Below, one piece after another: positions 35,894-47,234 of a stretch of 64,000 bases of DNA. A model generated the notes under the pieces. It was not told the DNA's origin. It did not search any database and was given only the letters and a program-made list of their open reading frames with translations. The stretch's first letter is position 1, and every line of letters begins with the position of its first letter. This DNA comes from Roseicyclus mahoneyensis (lineage in GTDB: Bacteria > Pseudomonadota > Alphaproteobacteria > Rhodobacterales > Rhodobacteraceae). A program made the position numbers and the translations under genes. The DNA lies in the NCBI RefSeq assembly GCF_003148775.1, contig NZ_QGGW01000007.1, positions 1 to 64,000 on the forward strand. The letters run 5' to 3'.

Positions 35894-36265
35894 GAACGAC
35901 CTGCGCGCATGATCACCGTGTTTCCAGTTTCCATCAAGATCTGTTCTGCGCGACCCGTCTGAATCGAAGCACCGAATCCCGGGGGATGTGTTGCCGGGAC
36001 GCGGTCGGATTCTCGCCCGGCTCTGGCACGGCCGTCGTTTGCTGCAAGGTCAAAGCGTCGCAGATGCCGTCTTGTCGGCGACGCCCTTTCCAGCAAGGTG
36101 ATCTCGATGCGGCAAACGCATCCTATCGCGGTTGCAGCATTGCGGGGGCTCTGCTACATGACCGGCGATTTAAGGGGAAACGGCTGCCATCCGCTGCCGC
36201 TATGCGAAAAGCCCGGAAGCGCCGCAGCGCTTCTGCCGGGTTACCTTTATGATGAAAGGGTGGAC
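35894..36265 (+). promoter_or_regulatory. upstream region and leader of the atp operon
   Basis: This stretch of 372 bases holds no convincing gene. A promoter-like pair TTGCAG (36132-36137) and TACATG (36155-36160) with 17-base spacing lies about 105 bp before atpH. A strong hairpin at 36212-36240 (stem AAGCGC/GCGCTT with outer CCCGG/CCGGG) sits between it and the ribosome binding site GAAAGGG at 36254-36260. The short open frames crossing here have no protein-like features. Confidence 0.45.
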
Positions 36266-36826
36266 GTGAGCGAACCTGTTTCAATGTCGACTGGCATCGC
36301 CGCGCGCTATGCGACCGCGTTGTTCGATCTCGCCTCGGAAGAAGGCGCACTGACCGCGCTCGAAGCGGATGTCGGGGCGCTGGAAACAGCGCTTGCCGAC
36401 AGTGCCGATCTGCGCGACCTGATCACCTCGCCGATCTACGGGCGCGGTGTCAGCGCCATGGCCATCGGCAAGGTCGCCGAGGCGATGCAGCTCAGCGCGA
36501 TCACCGGCAACACGCTGCGCCTTATGGCGTCCAAGCGCCGCCTGTTCGTGCTGCCCGCCCTGCTGACAGCACTGCGCGCCAAGATCGCCGACCACAAGGG
36601 CGAGATCAGCGCCGAGGTCACCTCCGCCAAGGCGCTGACCAAGGCGCAGTCGGACAAGCTCTCCAAGGTTCTCAAGGCCGCCACCGGCCGTGACGTGACC
36701 CTGAAATCGACCGTCGATGAAAGCCTCATCGGCGGTCTTGTCGTCAAGGTTGGCTCGACCATGATCGATACCTCGATCAAGGCAAAGCTCAACGCACTCC
36801 AGAACACGATGAAAGAGGTCGGTTAA
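36266..36826 (+). CDS. atpH: ATP synthase F1 delta subunit
   Basis: Links F1 to the peripheral stalk of ATP synthase. A 186-residue protein from a GTG start ([23 protein letters not shown]), preceded by GAAAGGG; the open frame further upstream has no family similarity. [18 protein letters not shown] is a typical mid-section and [21 protein letters not shown] the conserved C-terminal motif. It begins the five-gene F1 operon and is separated from atpA by one base. F0 genes are not present, as expected for alphaproteobacteria with split F0/F1 operons. Confidence 0.95.
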   Translation: MSEPVSMSTGIAARYATALFDLASEEGALTALEADVGALETALADSADLRDLITSPIYGRGVSAMAIGKVAEAMQLSAITGNTLRLMASKRRLFVLPALLTALRAKIADHKGEISAEVTSAKALTKAQSDKLSKVLKAATGRDVTLKSTVDESLIGGLVVKVGSTMIDTSIKAKLNALQNTMKEVG

Positions 36827-36827
36827 G

Positions 36828-38366
36828 ATGGCGATCCAAGCTGCAGAAATCTCTGCGATCCTGAAGGACCAGATCAAGAATTTCGGCCAGGACGCCGAAG
36901 TGGCCGAAGTGGGCCGCGTGCTGTCGGTCGGTGACGGGATCGCCCGCGTCTATGGTCTGGACAATGTCCAGGCCGGCGAGATGGTGGAATTCCCCGGTGG
37001 CATCCGCGGCATGGCTCTGAACCTCGAAGCCGACAATGTCGGCGTCGTGATCTTCGGCTCGGACCGCGACATCAAGGAAGGCGACACCGTCAAGCGGACC
37101 AAGTCCATCGTGGACGTGCCCGCAGGCAATGCGCTGCTGGGCCGCGTTGTCGACGGTCTGGGCAACCCGATCGACGGCAAGGGCGAGATCAAGGCATCCG
37201 AGCGTCGCATCGCCGACGTCAAGGCACCGGGCATCATCCCGCGCAAATCCGTGCACGAACCGATGGCGACCGGCATCAAGGCCATCGACGCCATGATCCC
37301 GATCGGCCGTGGCCAGCGCGAACTGATCATCGGCGACCGCCAGACCGGCAAGACCGCCGTGGCGCTCGACACGATCCTGAACCAGAAATCCTACAACGAC
37401 GCCGCAGGCGACGACGAGAGCAAGAAGCTCTATTGTGTCTATGTGGCCGTCGGTCAGAAGCGCTCGACCGTGGCGCAGCTGGTGAAAAAGCTCGAGGAAG
37501 CCGGCGCGATGGACTACACCATCGTGGTCGCCGCCACCGCATCCGACCCCGCGCCGATGCAGTTCCTGGCGCCCTATGCCGCGACCGCCATGGCGGAATT
37601 CTTCCGCGACAACGGCCGCCATGCGCTGATCATCTACGACGACCTGTCCAAGCAGGCTGTCGCCTACCGCCAGATGTCGCTGCTTCTCCGCCGCCCGCCG
37701 GGCCGTGAAGCCTATCCGGGCGACGTGTTCTACCTCCACTCCCGCCTGCTGGAACGCTCGGCCAAGCTGAACGAGGACAACGGATCGGGCTCGCTGACGG
37801 CCCTTCCCGTCATCGAGACGCAGGGCGGCGACGTGTCGGCCTTCATCCCGACCAACGTGATCTCGATCACCGACGGCCAGATCTTCCTTGAAACGGAACT
37901 GTTCTTCCAGGGCATCCGCCCCGCCGTGAACACCGGTCTGTCGGTGTCGCGCGTGGGCTCCTCCGCCCAGACCAAGGCGATGTCGTCGGTCGCAGGCCCG
38001 GTGAAACTGTCGCTCGCGCAATACCGCGAAATGGCGGCCTTCGCCCAGTTCGGTTCCGACCTCGACGCCTCGACCCAGCAGCTGCTGGCACGCGGCGCAC
38101 GTCTGACCGAGATGATGAAGCAGCCGCAGTATTCGCCGCTGACCAACGCCGAGATCGTGACCATGATCTTCGCCGGCACCAACGGCTATCTCGACAAGCT
38201 GCCGGTGGCAGACGTTGGCCGCTTCGAAGACGCGCTGTTGAACTTCATGCGCACCAAGAAGGCCGATGTTCTGGAGTGGATCACCAAGAACGATCCCAAG
38301 ATCAAGGGTGACGATGCCAAGAAACTGAAGGCTGCCATCGACGAATTCGCCGCCGATTTCGCCTGA
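36828..38366 (+). CDS. atpA: ATP synthase F1 alpha subunit
   Basis: Non-catalytic nucleotide-binding subunit of F1. A 512-residue protein; Walker [12 protein letters not shown] (169-179), Walker B region [38 protein letters not shown] and the C-terminal helical domain are all standard. It follows atpH by one base and precedes atpG by 12 bases. No irregularities. Confidence 0.98.
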   Translation: MAIQAAEISAILKDQIKNFGQDAEVAEVGRVLSVGDGIARVYGLDNVQAGEMVEFPGGIRGMALNLEADNVGVVIFGSDRDIKEGDTVKRTKSIVDVPAGNALLGRVVDGLGNPIDGKGEIKASERRIADVKAPGIIPRKSVHEPMATGIKAIDAMIPIGRGQRELIIGDRQTGKTAVALDTILNQKSYNDAAGDDESKKLYCVYVAVGQKRSTVAQLVKKLEEAGAMDYTIVVAATASDPAPMQFLAPYAATAMAEFFRDNGRHALIIYDDLSKQAVAYRQMSLLLRRPPGREAYPGDVFYLHSRLLERSAKLNEDNGSGSLTALPVIETQGGDVSAFIPTNVISITDGQIFLETELFFQGIRPAVNTGLSVSRVGSSAQTKAMSSVAGPVKLSLAQYREMAAFAQFGSDLDASTQQLLARGARLTEMMKQPQYSPLTNAEIVTMIFAGTNGYLDKLPVADVGRFEDALLNFMRTKKADVLEWITKNDPKIKGDDAKKLKAAIDEFAADFA

Positions 38367-38378
38367 GGGGTCTGACAG

Positions 38379-40698
<2,320 letters not shown>

Positions 40699-40707
40699 GG
40701 GGGCCTT

Positions 40708-41127
40708 ATGGCAACGAAGATGCAATTCGATCTGGTATCGCCCGAACGCAGGCTTGCCTCGGTCATGGTGGAGGCGGTGCAGATCCCCGGCGCGGATGGC
40801 GACATGACGGCGATGGCCGATCATGCGCCCCTGATCACCACGTTACGTCCGGGCATCGTGCGTCTGGACGGGGTCGAGGGCGCGGCCGAAAAGGCCTATT
40901 TCGTCACTGGCGGATTTGCCGATGTGGCAGGGCCCAAGGTGACGTTGTTGGCCGAACAGGCGATGCCCGTCAGCGAGGTCACGGCCGAGATCATGGACGG
41001 CCTGATCGCCGAGGCGCGCGCCGCTCAAGACAAGGCACGCAACGCGACCGATGGCGGCACCGGCGTGGATACCGCCGGCAAACTGGTCGCCGATCTTGAG
41101 GCCGCCCGCGCCAGCACGCTTGGCTGA
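40708..41127 (+). CDS. atpC: ATP synthase F1 epsilon subunit
   Basis: Small regulatory subunit at the base of the F1 shaft. A 139-residue protein: N-terminal beta-barrel ([36 protein letters not shown]) and a C-terminal helical part (about 90-139). The last gene of the operon; a hairpin with a T-run follows 25 bases after its stop. Confidence 0.97.
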   Translation: MATKMQFDLVSPERRLASVMVEAVQIPGADGDMTAMADHAPLITTLRPGIVRLDGVEGAAEKAYFVTGGFADVAGPKVTLLAEQAMPVSEVTAEIMDGLIAEARAAQDKARNATDGGTGVDTAGKLVADLEAARASTLG

Positions 41128-41152
41128 GCCTATTTCAGCGCTCCGACAAGAT

Positions 41153-41183
41153 GGCCCTTGCAGCGTGCTGCGAGGGCCTTTTT
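41153..41183 (+). terminator. Rho-independent terminator of the atp operon
   Basis: GGCCCTTGCAGC (41153-41164) pairs with GCTGCGAGGGCC (41167-41178, one T-G wobble) across a two-base tip, which opens to a small loop in practice, followed by a T-run. It lies 25 bp after atpC. Confidence 0.88.
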
Positions 41184-41279
41184 CATGGCCAAAGCCGTGG
41201 AAAAGCCGGTATCTGTCCACAGGCTCGGCAAAATGTGGCGATAGCGCCGGATTAACGAGCAAAACAAACCGCAGGACCG

Positions 41280-41630
41280 ATGAAACGTCTGAACCATCAT
41301 CTGATCGGCGCCGACCAAGGGTCGGTCATGATGTTCAGCGATTTCGCTGATAACGGCCCGATGTGGACGGGAGACGGCCCGCGCGAAAAGCGTCGCTCCG
41401 TCACCTTCACCGAACCGTTTCGAAGCCTGCCTCTGGTGCAGGTCGCCATTTCGATGTGGGATATGGATGGCGACACCAACCAGCGCGCCGACCTGAGGGC
41501 CGAGAAGGTCACCGAAAAGGGCTTTGACCTCGTGTTCCGCACATGGGGCGACAGCCGCGTCGCCCGCATCCGCGCCGATTGGCTGGCGCTGGGCGAGATC
41601 GCGGGCGAGGACGACTGGGAATTGTATTGA
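41280..41630 (+). CDS. H-type lectin domain protein
   Basis: A 116-residue protein whose body (about 38-112) matches the H-type lectin fold known from snail agglutinin and discoidin C-termini: RRSVTFTEPF, VQVAISMWDMDGDTN, GFDLVFRTWGDSRVARIRADWLALG. No signal peptide is seen, so it may stay in the cytoplasm. The N-terminal 37 residues contain GADQGSVMMFSDFADNGPMW, often found in bacterial members. It follows the atp operon after 152 bp that include a terminator, and is convergent with prs. Ligand unknown. Confidence 0.8.
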   Translation: MKRLNHHLIGADQGSVMMFSDFADNGPMWTGDGPREKRRSVTFTEPFRSLPLVQVAISMWDMDGDTNQRADLRAEKVTEKGFDLVFRTWGDSRVARIRADWLALGEIAGEDDWELY

Positions 41631-41643
41631 TCGCCCGGTGCGC

Positions 41644-42672
41644 TTATCGCCCCCACATGCCCTTGGGATACAGACCCTCGTAGATCGGCACGAGTGTCTC
41701 GGTGTCAAACAGCGACGACACGCTGGTGCCGTTCCAGATGTTCAGGATGGCTTGGGCGAACATTGGCGCGGTCGGCACGACGCGAATATTCGGGCAGGCC
41801 TTGGCGGCCGCCGTCGCTTCGATCGTGTCGCTGATGACCAGCGATTTCAGCACCGAACCGGTGATCCGTTCCACCGCAGGTCCCGACAAGACACCGTGCG
41901 TGGTATAGGCGTGCACTTCGGTTGCACCTGCCTCCATCAGCACATCGGCGGCCTTGCACAAGGTGCCTGCCGTGTCGCACATGTCGTCCACGATCAGGCA
42001 TTTGTGGCCCGCGACATCCCCGATCACCGTCATCCCCGAAACTTCGCCCGCCTTTTCGCGGCGCTTGTCGACGATGGCCAGCGGCACCCCGATCCGGGTC
42101 GCCAGTTCACGCGCGCGCGCCACACCGCCCACGTCGGGCGAGACCACCATCACATCCGATACGTCGCCGTCGAACTGGTGCAATATGTCGAGCGCAAAAA
42201 TCGGCGACGCATATAGGTTGTCGACCGGAATGTCGAAAAAGCCCTGGATCTGCGCGGCATGCAGATCCATCGTCAAGATCCGCTCGATCCCCGCCGTGAC
42301 CATCATGTTGGCCACCAGTTTCGAGGAAATCGGCGTGCGGGCCTTGGTGCGTCGGTCCTGCCGCGCGTAGCCGAAATAGGGGATCACCGCCGTGATGCGC
42401 GCCGCCGACGACCGGCGCAGCGTGTCGGTGATGATCAACAATTCCATCAGGTTGTCATTGGCGGGCTTGGACGTGGGCTGGACGATGAACATGTCCTCAC
42501 CGCGGACATTCTCGAAGATCTCGACAAAGATCTCACCGTCGTTGAACCGTTCCACACGGGCATCGACAAGCGACACCTGCATGCCGCGGTGCATCGACAT
42601 CCTCCGCGAGATGGCGTTTGCCAGCGTGCGGTTGGCGTTCCCGGAAATCAGTTTCGGGTCTTGTGCAGGCAT
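41644..42672 (-). CDS. prs: ribose-phosphate pyrophosphokinase
   Basis: Makes PRPP from ribose-5-phosphate and ATP for nucleotide, His and Trp synthesis. The 342-residue protein has LISGNANRTLANAISRR at the N-terminus, the catalytic loop region YARQDRRTKARTPIS, MDLHAAQIQGFF and the PRPP-binding signature VDDMCDTAGTL. Length is slightly over the usual 310-320, as in other alphaproteobacterial class I enzymes. The start at MPAQDPKLIS is chosen over a longer frame. It is convergent with the lectin gene. Confidence 0.96.
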   Translation of the reverse strand: MPAQDPKLISGNANRTLANAISRRMSMHRGMQVSLVDARVERFNDGEIFVEIFENVRGEDMFIVQPTSKPANDNLMELLIITDTLRRSSAARITAVIPYFGYARQDRRTKARTPISSKLVANMMVTAGIERILTMDLHAAQIQGFFDIPVDNLYASPIFALDILHQFDGDVSDVMVVSPDVGGVARARELATRIGVPLAIVDKRREKAGEVSGMTVIGDVAGHKCLIVDDMCDTAGTLCKAADVLMEAGATEVHAYTTHGVLSGPAVERITGSVLKSLVISDTIEATAAAKACPNIRVVPTAPMFAQAILNIWNGTSVSSLFDTETLVPIYEGLYPKGMWGR

Positions 42673-42781
42673 TGTGTGATGTCCCTTGTGGCAGCCGTCC
42701 CCGGCCCCCCGGCGCGGGATGTTGACACCCCCTAACACCCGTCTAGGGTCGGCGCAAAGCCGAAAAGGAAAGGCGCTGACC

Positions 42782-43384
42782 GTGGCCCATATCGATTACT
42801 ACTTCTCGACCGTCTCGCCCTACACCTATCTTGCAGGCACAAGGATGGAGGCCGTTGCCGCCCGCCATGGCACGACCATCGCCTACAAGCCCGTCGACCT
42901 GACCGGCGGCATCTTTCCCCGCACCGGCGGCGCCCCCGTGGCAGAACGCCCGCCCGCACGGCTGGCGCTCAGGGCGCAGGAATTGCGGCGGCAGTCGCGC
43001 AAGCATGGGCTGCCGATGGATCTCGACCCGCCTTACCGCGCGGTCAATCCCGCGCCGTCCTCCTATGCCTTCATCGTCGCGCTGCGGGCGGGCGGCGGCG
43101 ATCCGGGCAAACTTGTTCATGCCTTGACCGGCGCGGTCTGGCGCGACCGCCGCGACATCGCCGAGGATGAGGTCATCGCCGATTGCCTTGCCGCAGCGGG
43201 ATATGACCGTAGCCTTGCGGGCATGGCGATGCTGGCCGGCGCGGACGAGTATGTGCGCAACACGGAACATGCGGTGCTGGCGGGCGTCTTTGGCGCGCCC
43301 TTCTATATCGTCGATGGCACCGAAAAGTTCTGGGGACAGGACAAGATCGAGGATCTGGACCTGTTCCTTGCCGGGACATTGTGA
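42782..43384 (+). CDS. 2-hydroxychromene-2-carboxylate isomerase (DSBA-like) family protein
   Basis: A 200-residue glutathione-transferase kappa / DSBA-fold protein. GTG start preceded by AAAGGAAAGG. The N-terminus AHIDYYFSTVSPYTYLAG contains the S-x-Y-T/S-Y glutathione-contact loop of HCCA isomerases, and the C-terminal GVFGAPFYIVDGTEKFWGQDK is the family signature. True HCCA isomerases act in naphthalene breakdown, but such genes are widespread without that pathway, so the substrate is uncertain. The next gene overlaps by four bases. Confidence 0.85.
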   Translation: MAHIDYYFSTVSPYTYLAGTRMEAVAARHGTTIAYKPVDLTGGIFPRTGGAPVAERPPARLALRAQELRRQSRKHGLPMDLDPPYRAVNPAPSSYAFIVALRAGGGDPGKLVHALTGAVWRDRRDIAEDEVIADCLAAAGYDRSLAGMAMLAGADEYVRNTEHAVLAGVFGAPFYIVDGTEKFWGQDKIEDLDLFLAGTL

Positions 43385-44148
43385 CGGGCTTTGCCAAGGT
43401 CTGGGGGCAGGGGGACGAGCCTGCACTTTTGCTGCATTGTTCCCTCGCCCATTCCGGCGCATGGGACGGTGTGGCGAGTGCCCTGTCCGACCGGCTGCGC
43501 GCGACAGCGCCGGACCTTGTCGGCCATGGCCGCGGCCCTGCCCGTGACGAAAGCCGCGACTATCACGACCATTGCACCGAGATGGCGCTGACCCATCTGC
43601 CGGACAGGCCCTGCCACCTCGTCGGCCACAGTTTCGGGGCAACCGTCGCGCTGCGTCTTGCGCTCGATCATCCGGGCCGGGTGGCGAGCCTGACGTTGAT
43701 CGAGCCGGTCCTCTTTGCCGCCGCGCGCGGGCAGCCCGGCTGGCGGCGCCAGAGAGAGGTCGACGCCAGCCTTGATGCCGCCTTCGCCACGGGCGATCCT
43801 GCCGCGGCCACCCGCAGGTTCCTGTCAGTCTGGGGCGACGGGCCGGCCTTCGACAGCCTCACTGCGAAACAGCGGGCCTATCTGCAGAACCGTATCTGGG
43901 TGGTCGCCGCCAGCAGCGCTGCGCTCCACGACGATACCGCGGGCCTCTTGCCGCGCCTTGACCGGCTCACCTGTCCGGTCCTCTTGATCGAAGGCGACCG
44001 CTCGCCGCTTGTCATTGCGGAGATTCAAACGGCCTTGGCGGCGGCGATCCAGCAAGCGCGGCGTGTCATCATTTCGGGTGCGGGCCACATGGCGCCCATC
44101 ACTCATCCGGACGCGGTGGCGAGCGAATTCCGGCACCTGCTGGCGTGA
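43381..44148 (+). CDS. alpha/beta hydrolase
   Basis: A 255-residue cytosolic alpha/beta-hydrolase. The nucleophile elbow is VGHSFGA with S84, an oxyanion region LLLHCSLAHSG lies at 16-26, and the catalytic His is in SGAGHMAPITHP near the C-terminus; the acid is likely in LIEGDRSPLV. It starts with GTG overlapping the isomerase stop (GTGA), so translation is coupled. Substrate unknown. Two hairpins close the transcript just downstream. Confidence 0.87.
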   Translation: MTGFAKVWGQGDEPALLLHCSLAHSGAWDGVASALSDRLRATAPDLVGHGRGPARDESRDYHDHCTEMALTHLPDRPCHLVGHSFGATVALRLALDHPGRVASLTLIEPVLFAAARGQPGWRRQREVDASLDAAFATGDPAAATRRFLSVWGDGPAFDSLTAKQRAYLQNRIWVVAASSAALHDDTAGLLPRLDRLTCPVLLIEGDRSPLVIAEIQTALAAAIQQARRVIISGAGHMAPITHPDAVASEFRHLLA

Positions 44149-44149
44149 G

Positions 44150-44195
44150 GGGGCGGAAAACTGCAGTTTTCCGCCCCGTTTTGCTGCCGCAAAAC
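44150..44195. terminator. two adjacent hairpins between convergent genes
   Basis: A perfect 28-bp palindrome (arms GGGGCGGAAAACTG, 44150-44163, and CAGTTTTCCGCCCC, 44164-44177) is followed directly by GTTTTGC (44178-44184) and GCAAAAC (44189-44195). The pair lies between the alpha/beta hydrolase (stop 44148) and the threonine aldolase (stop 44197) and probably terminates both strands. Confidence 0.75.
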
Positions 44196-44196
44196 G

Positions 44197-45243
44197 CTAG
44201 CCCGCCCAAGCCTCCAGCAAGCGCTCCACATCCTCGGGCGTTTTGGCCCAGTCGCACACGATCCGGCAGCGCAAGGGTGCGTCCGTCGCTCCATCGTCCA
44301 CCGTGCCGCCAAAGAGGTAATACTGCGCCCCCGCTGCAAAGGCGCGCGCATGGGCTGCCCGCGGCACCTCGATGAAGGCAAGGTTGCCCGCCGCCGGATG
44401 CACCAGATGCGCACCGTGCACCCGCGCCAGACCCTGTACCAACTGCGCCATCCGCGCATTGGCCGCCCGCGCCATGTCAAGCCACAGGTCATCCGCGCAA
44501 TAGGCCAGCATCTGCGACGACAGATACCGGTGTTTGGAAAACAGATGCCCACCGCGCTTGCGGCGCAACTCCAGCTCGCGGCCATGTGCGGGGTCGAAGA
44601 ACACCACCGCCTCCACCCCCATGCAGCCATTCTTGGTGCCGCCGAAACTGACAGCGTTCACACCCGCCTTCCACGTCATCTCGGCCGCGCTGCACCCCAG
44701 CGCCACGCAAGCATTGGCAAAGCGCGCGCCGTCCAGATGCACGGCCAAGCCATGCGCCTTGGCCACCGCAGAAATCGCCCGGATCTGGTCGAGCGAATAG
44801 ACCGTGCCGCGCTCGGTCACATTGGTGATCGTCACCGGCCCCGGCTGCGCGCCATGCACGCCCCGCGCCTTGCACTGCAGGATCGCGGCCTCCAGCGCCT
44901 CCGGGGTGAAACGGCCATCGGCGCCGTCGATCAGAACGGTCTTGGCCCCCGAGTAGAAATCGGGCGCGCCGCATTCATCCTCTTCCACATGGGCGGTGCG
45001 GTGGCAAAAGACGCCGTCCCATGGCTTTGCCAGGCAGGCCAGCGCCAGCGCATTGGCCACACTGCCCGTTGCCACGAACTCCACCGCCGCGTCCGGCGCC
45101 TCGAACACCGCACGCACGGCCTGACGCGCGGCTGCGGTCGTGGCGTCATTGCCATAGGGCATAGCGTAGCCGTCATTGGCCGAAGCCACCGCCGCCATGA
45201 TCGCCGGATGCACCGGCCCGGTGTTGTCGCTCGCGAACATCAT
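44197..45243 (-). CDS. ltaE: low-specificity L-threonine aldolase
   Basis: PLP enzyme that splits L-threonine or allo-threonine to glycine and acetaldehyde. A 348-residue fold-type I protein with FASDNTGPVHP at the N-terminus, ATGSVANALAL (59-69), HLDGARFANA (169-178) and the PLP lysine K204 in SFGGTKNG. The start ATG overlaps the YcgN stop (ATGA); a second ATG follows immediately and could be the true initiator. It is co-oriented with YcgN and ribF in a tight group. Confidence 0.9.
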   Translation of the reverse strand: MMFASDNTGPVHPAIMAAVASANDGYAMPYGNDATTAAARQAVRAVFEAPDAAVEFVATGSVANALALACLAKPWDGVFCHRTAHVEEDECGAPDFYSGAKTVLIDGADGRFTPEALEAAILQCKARGVHGAQPGPVTITNVTERGTVYSLDQIRAISAVAKAHGLAVHLDGARFANACVALGCSAAEMTWKAGVNAVSFGGTKNGCMGVEAVVFFDPAHGRELELRRKRGGHLFSKHRYLSSQMLAYCADDLWLDMARAANARMAQLVQGLARVHGAHLVHPAAGNLAFIEVPRAAHARAFAAGAQYYLFGGTVDDGATDAPLRCRIVCDWAKTPEDVERLLEAWAG

Positions 45244-45686
45244 GTGCCCGGCTCCTCGATGATATAGTCTTCCCAGTCTTCTTCCGGCACCTCGAATTCG
45301 GGAACCGTGATCCCGCGCACGCTGACGCCCGCCTCATGCACCGTCTCGGTGTCGCCCGACACCAAAGGGTGCCACCAGTAGAGCGGCTTGCCCTCATGGA
45401 TCAGCCGATAGGCGCAGGTCTCGGGCATGAAATAGGCGACATCGCCCATGGTCTGCGGCGTCAGGCGGATGCATTCGGGCACCAAAGTCTTGCGGATCGC
45501 GTATTGCCCGCAACGGCAGGTCTCATCGTCGAGCAACCGGCAGGCCACGCGCGTCAGCGCGACTTCGCCCGTCTCCTCATCCTCAAGCTTGTTGAGGCAG
45601 CACTTGCCGCAGCCGTCGCAGAGCGCCTCCCATTCCTCGGGCGTCATGCGTTCGGGGCGCACCTTTTCCCAGAATCTGTCCCTCAT
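45240..45686 (-). CDS. YcgN-family cysteine-cluster protein (UPF0260)
   Basis: A 148-residue protein starting MRDRFWEKVRPERMTPEEWE and rich in conserved cysteines: LCDGCGKCCL, VACRLLDDETCRCGQY, PECIRLTP and ETCAYRLI. This spacing is characteristic of YkgJ/YcgN cysteine-cluster proteins, thought to bind Fe-S or zinc. WWHPLVSGDTETVHEAG is another conserved stretch. Function not established. Starts overlap both neighbours (ribF upstream, ltaE downstream) by four bases. Confidence 0.92.
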   Translation of the reverse strand: MRDRFWEKVRPERMTPEEWEALCDGCGKCCLNKLEDEETGEVALTRVACRLLDDETCRCGQYAIRKTLVPECIRLTPQTMGDVAYFMPETCAYRLIHEGKPLYWWHPLVSGDTETVHEAGVSVRGITVPEFEVPEEDWEDYIIEEPGT

Positions 45687-46609
45687 GACCGGGCGAGCGC
45701 CTCGCGCGCTTGCGTAGAATCGCGGTCCATCTGGACGATCAGCGCGTCAAGACCGTCAAACTTCATCTCGCCCCGCAGCCACGCGACCAGCCCGACCGAG
45801 AGCGGCCGGCCATAGAGGTCGCCCTTGAAATCGAACAGGAAGGTCTCGAGGTTCGGCGTCGCCCGCTCGAACATCGGCCGGATGCCAAGGTTGGCGACGC
45901 CTTGGTAGGTGCCCCGATGCGGCCCCTCCAGCACATCGACCAGCACGGCATAGACGCCCAGCCGCGGCACATGCAGCCCATCCAGCGCCATGTTCGCGGT
46001 CGGATAGCCCAGCTCGCGCCCGCGCTTGTCGCCATGCAGGACCGGCCCTTCGATCCGGTGCCAATGGCCAAGCATGCCAGCGGCGTCGCGCGGACGGCCC
46101 TCGCTCAGCGCGGCGCGGATCGCGGTCGACGAGACGGCACCATCCGCCCCCTCCAGCAACTCGGCCACTGTCACGTCGAACCCGTAGCGCGCGCCAAGCT
46201 CGCGCAAGCTGGCCGCCGTGCCGGTGCGCCCCTTGCCGAAACAGAAATCCGCGCCGACCACGACATGGGACAGGCCCAGCCCCTCGGCCAGCACGATACG
46301 CGCGAAATCCTCGGCTGACAGCGCCGCCATGCGCGCGTCAAACGGCAGCTCGGCCAACACCTCGACGCCCAGCTTCTCCAGCCGGTGCGCGCGGGCAGCA
46401 GAGTTCATCAGGCGAAAGGGCGGGGCGGCGGGGGCGAAGAACTCGCGCGGATGCGGCTCGAAGGTCACGACGCCAAGGGGCGCGCCGAGGCGACGGGCGA
46501 GATCGATCACATGACGATGGCCGCGATGGACGCCATCGAAATTCCCGATCGCGGCGCTCGCGCCACGATCCTCACGACGGGTGTACTGGGGGTCACGCAA
46601 GATCCGCAT
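45683..46609 (-). CDS. ribF: bifunctional riboflavin kinase / FAD synthetase
   Basis: Makes FMN and FAD from riboflavin. A 308-residue protein; the adenylyltransferase half has NFDGVHRGHR (23-32) and VVGADFCFGKGRTG, with the closing STAIRAAL. The flavokinase half has GDKRGRELGYPTANM (193-207) and the NLGIRPMF and LETFLFDF motifs. The start MRILRDPQYTRREDRG is chosen over a 12-codon extension. It overlaps the YcgN gene start by four bases. Confidence 0.96.
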   Translation of the reverse strand: MRILRDPQYTRREDRGASAAIGNFDGVHRGHRHVIDLARRLGAPLGVVTFEPHPREFFAPAAPPFRLMNSAARAHRLEKLGVEVLAELPFDARMAALSAEDFARIVLAEGLGLSHVVVGADFCFGKGRTGTAASLRELGARYGFDVTVAELLEGADGAVSSTAIRAALSEGRPRDAAGMLGHWHRIEGPVLHGDKRGRELGYPTANMALDGLHVPRLGVYAVLVDVLEGPHRGTYQGVANLGIRPMFERATPNLETFLFDFKGDLYGRPLSVGLVAWLRGEMKFDGLDALIVQMDRDSTQAREALARS

Positions 46610-46655
46610 GGGCAAGGGCGTAGCCGCCCACGCGCAGATAGGCAAGAAGCGGGCG

Positions 46656-47099
46656 TCAGTCGAACTTGCGCGACGGCGCCAGCACGGTCGCCTCGCCCTT
46701 CAACACGACGATCTCGCCCACCTTGCAATGTGTTGCCAAGGTCACGCGGCGGCGCGAATGGTCGATGGCCGTCACCTCCACCTCGGCGTGGACCATGTCG
46801 CCGGGCCGCACGGGGGCCATGAATTTCAGCGTCTGGCCAAGGTAGACCGTGCCATGCCCCGGCAACTGCTCGCCGATCACCGCCGAGATCAGGCCCGCCG
46901 TCAGCATCCCATGCGCGATCCGCCCCTCAAAGATCGTGTCGCGGGCATAGTCGTCATCCAGATGCACCGGGTTCCGGTCGGTCGAGACCTGCGCGAACAA
47001 CTCGATATCGGTATCGGTGATCAGCTTCTGCAAGCACCGCGTCATCCCGATCTCCAGATCCTCGATGACGATCGTGCCGGTCATGATGTTGTCGAGCAT
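46656..47099 (-). CDS. MaoC family (R)-specific enoyl-CoA hydratase-like protein
   Basis: A 147-residue single hot-dog-fold MaoC protein. The hydratase-2 motif AQVSTDRNPVHLDDDYA (36-52) carries D41, N43, P44 and H46; IAHGMLTAGL (61-70) and the later FMAPVRPGDMV follow. Single-domain proteins of this kind include PhaJ, which supplies (R)-3-hydroxyacyl-CoA for polyhydroxyalkanoate synthesis. A start six codons upstream (47117) is possible; AGGAG nine bases before favours 47099. Its upstream region carries a palindrome of PhaR type, which supports a PhaJ-like role. Confidence 0.85.
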   Translation of the reverse strand: MLDNIMTGTIVIEDLEIGMTRCLQKLITDTDIELFAQVSTDRNPVHLDDDYARDTIFEGRIAHGMLTAGLISAVIGEQLPGHGTVYLGQTLKFMAPVRPGDMVHAEVEVTAIDHSRRRVTLATHCKVGEIVVLKGEATVLAPSRKFD

Positions 47100-47147
47100 G
47101 GGGGGCGTCTCCTGCATGATGAGGCCTCATACCCGATTCCAGGGGGC

Positions 47148-47162
47148 TTCTGCAATGCAGAA
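47148..47162 (-). promoter_or_regulatory. PhaR-type palindromic operator upstream of the MaoC gene
   Basis: TTCTGCAATGCAGAA is a perfect palindrome around one central base and contains CTGC-N3-GCAG. As I recall, the PHA regulator PhaR of Paracoccus denitrificans binds CTGC-N3-4-GCAG. It lies about 50 bp before the MaoC start in an unusually AT-rich stretch. A further copy of ACTTTCTGCA stands at 47226-47235, inverted relative to TGCAGAAAGT at 47156-47165. No PhaR was found in this window. Confidence 0.5.
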
Positions 47163-47234
47163 AGTAATAAAACTGCGCGTGATACCCAAATTTTCGCAAC
47201 TATCTTGCGTGCACGTTATCCTTCAACTTTCTGC

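Noticed and set aside
35204..35962. A 252-codon plus-strand open frame before atpH
   Set aside because: Lacks any domain and is the exact opposite of the decayed minus-strand gene, which reads better.
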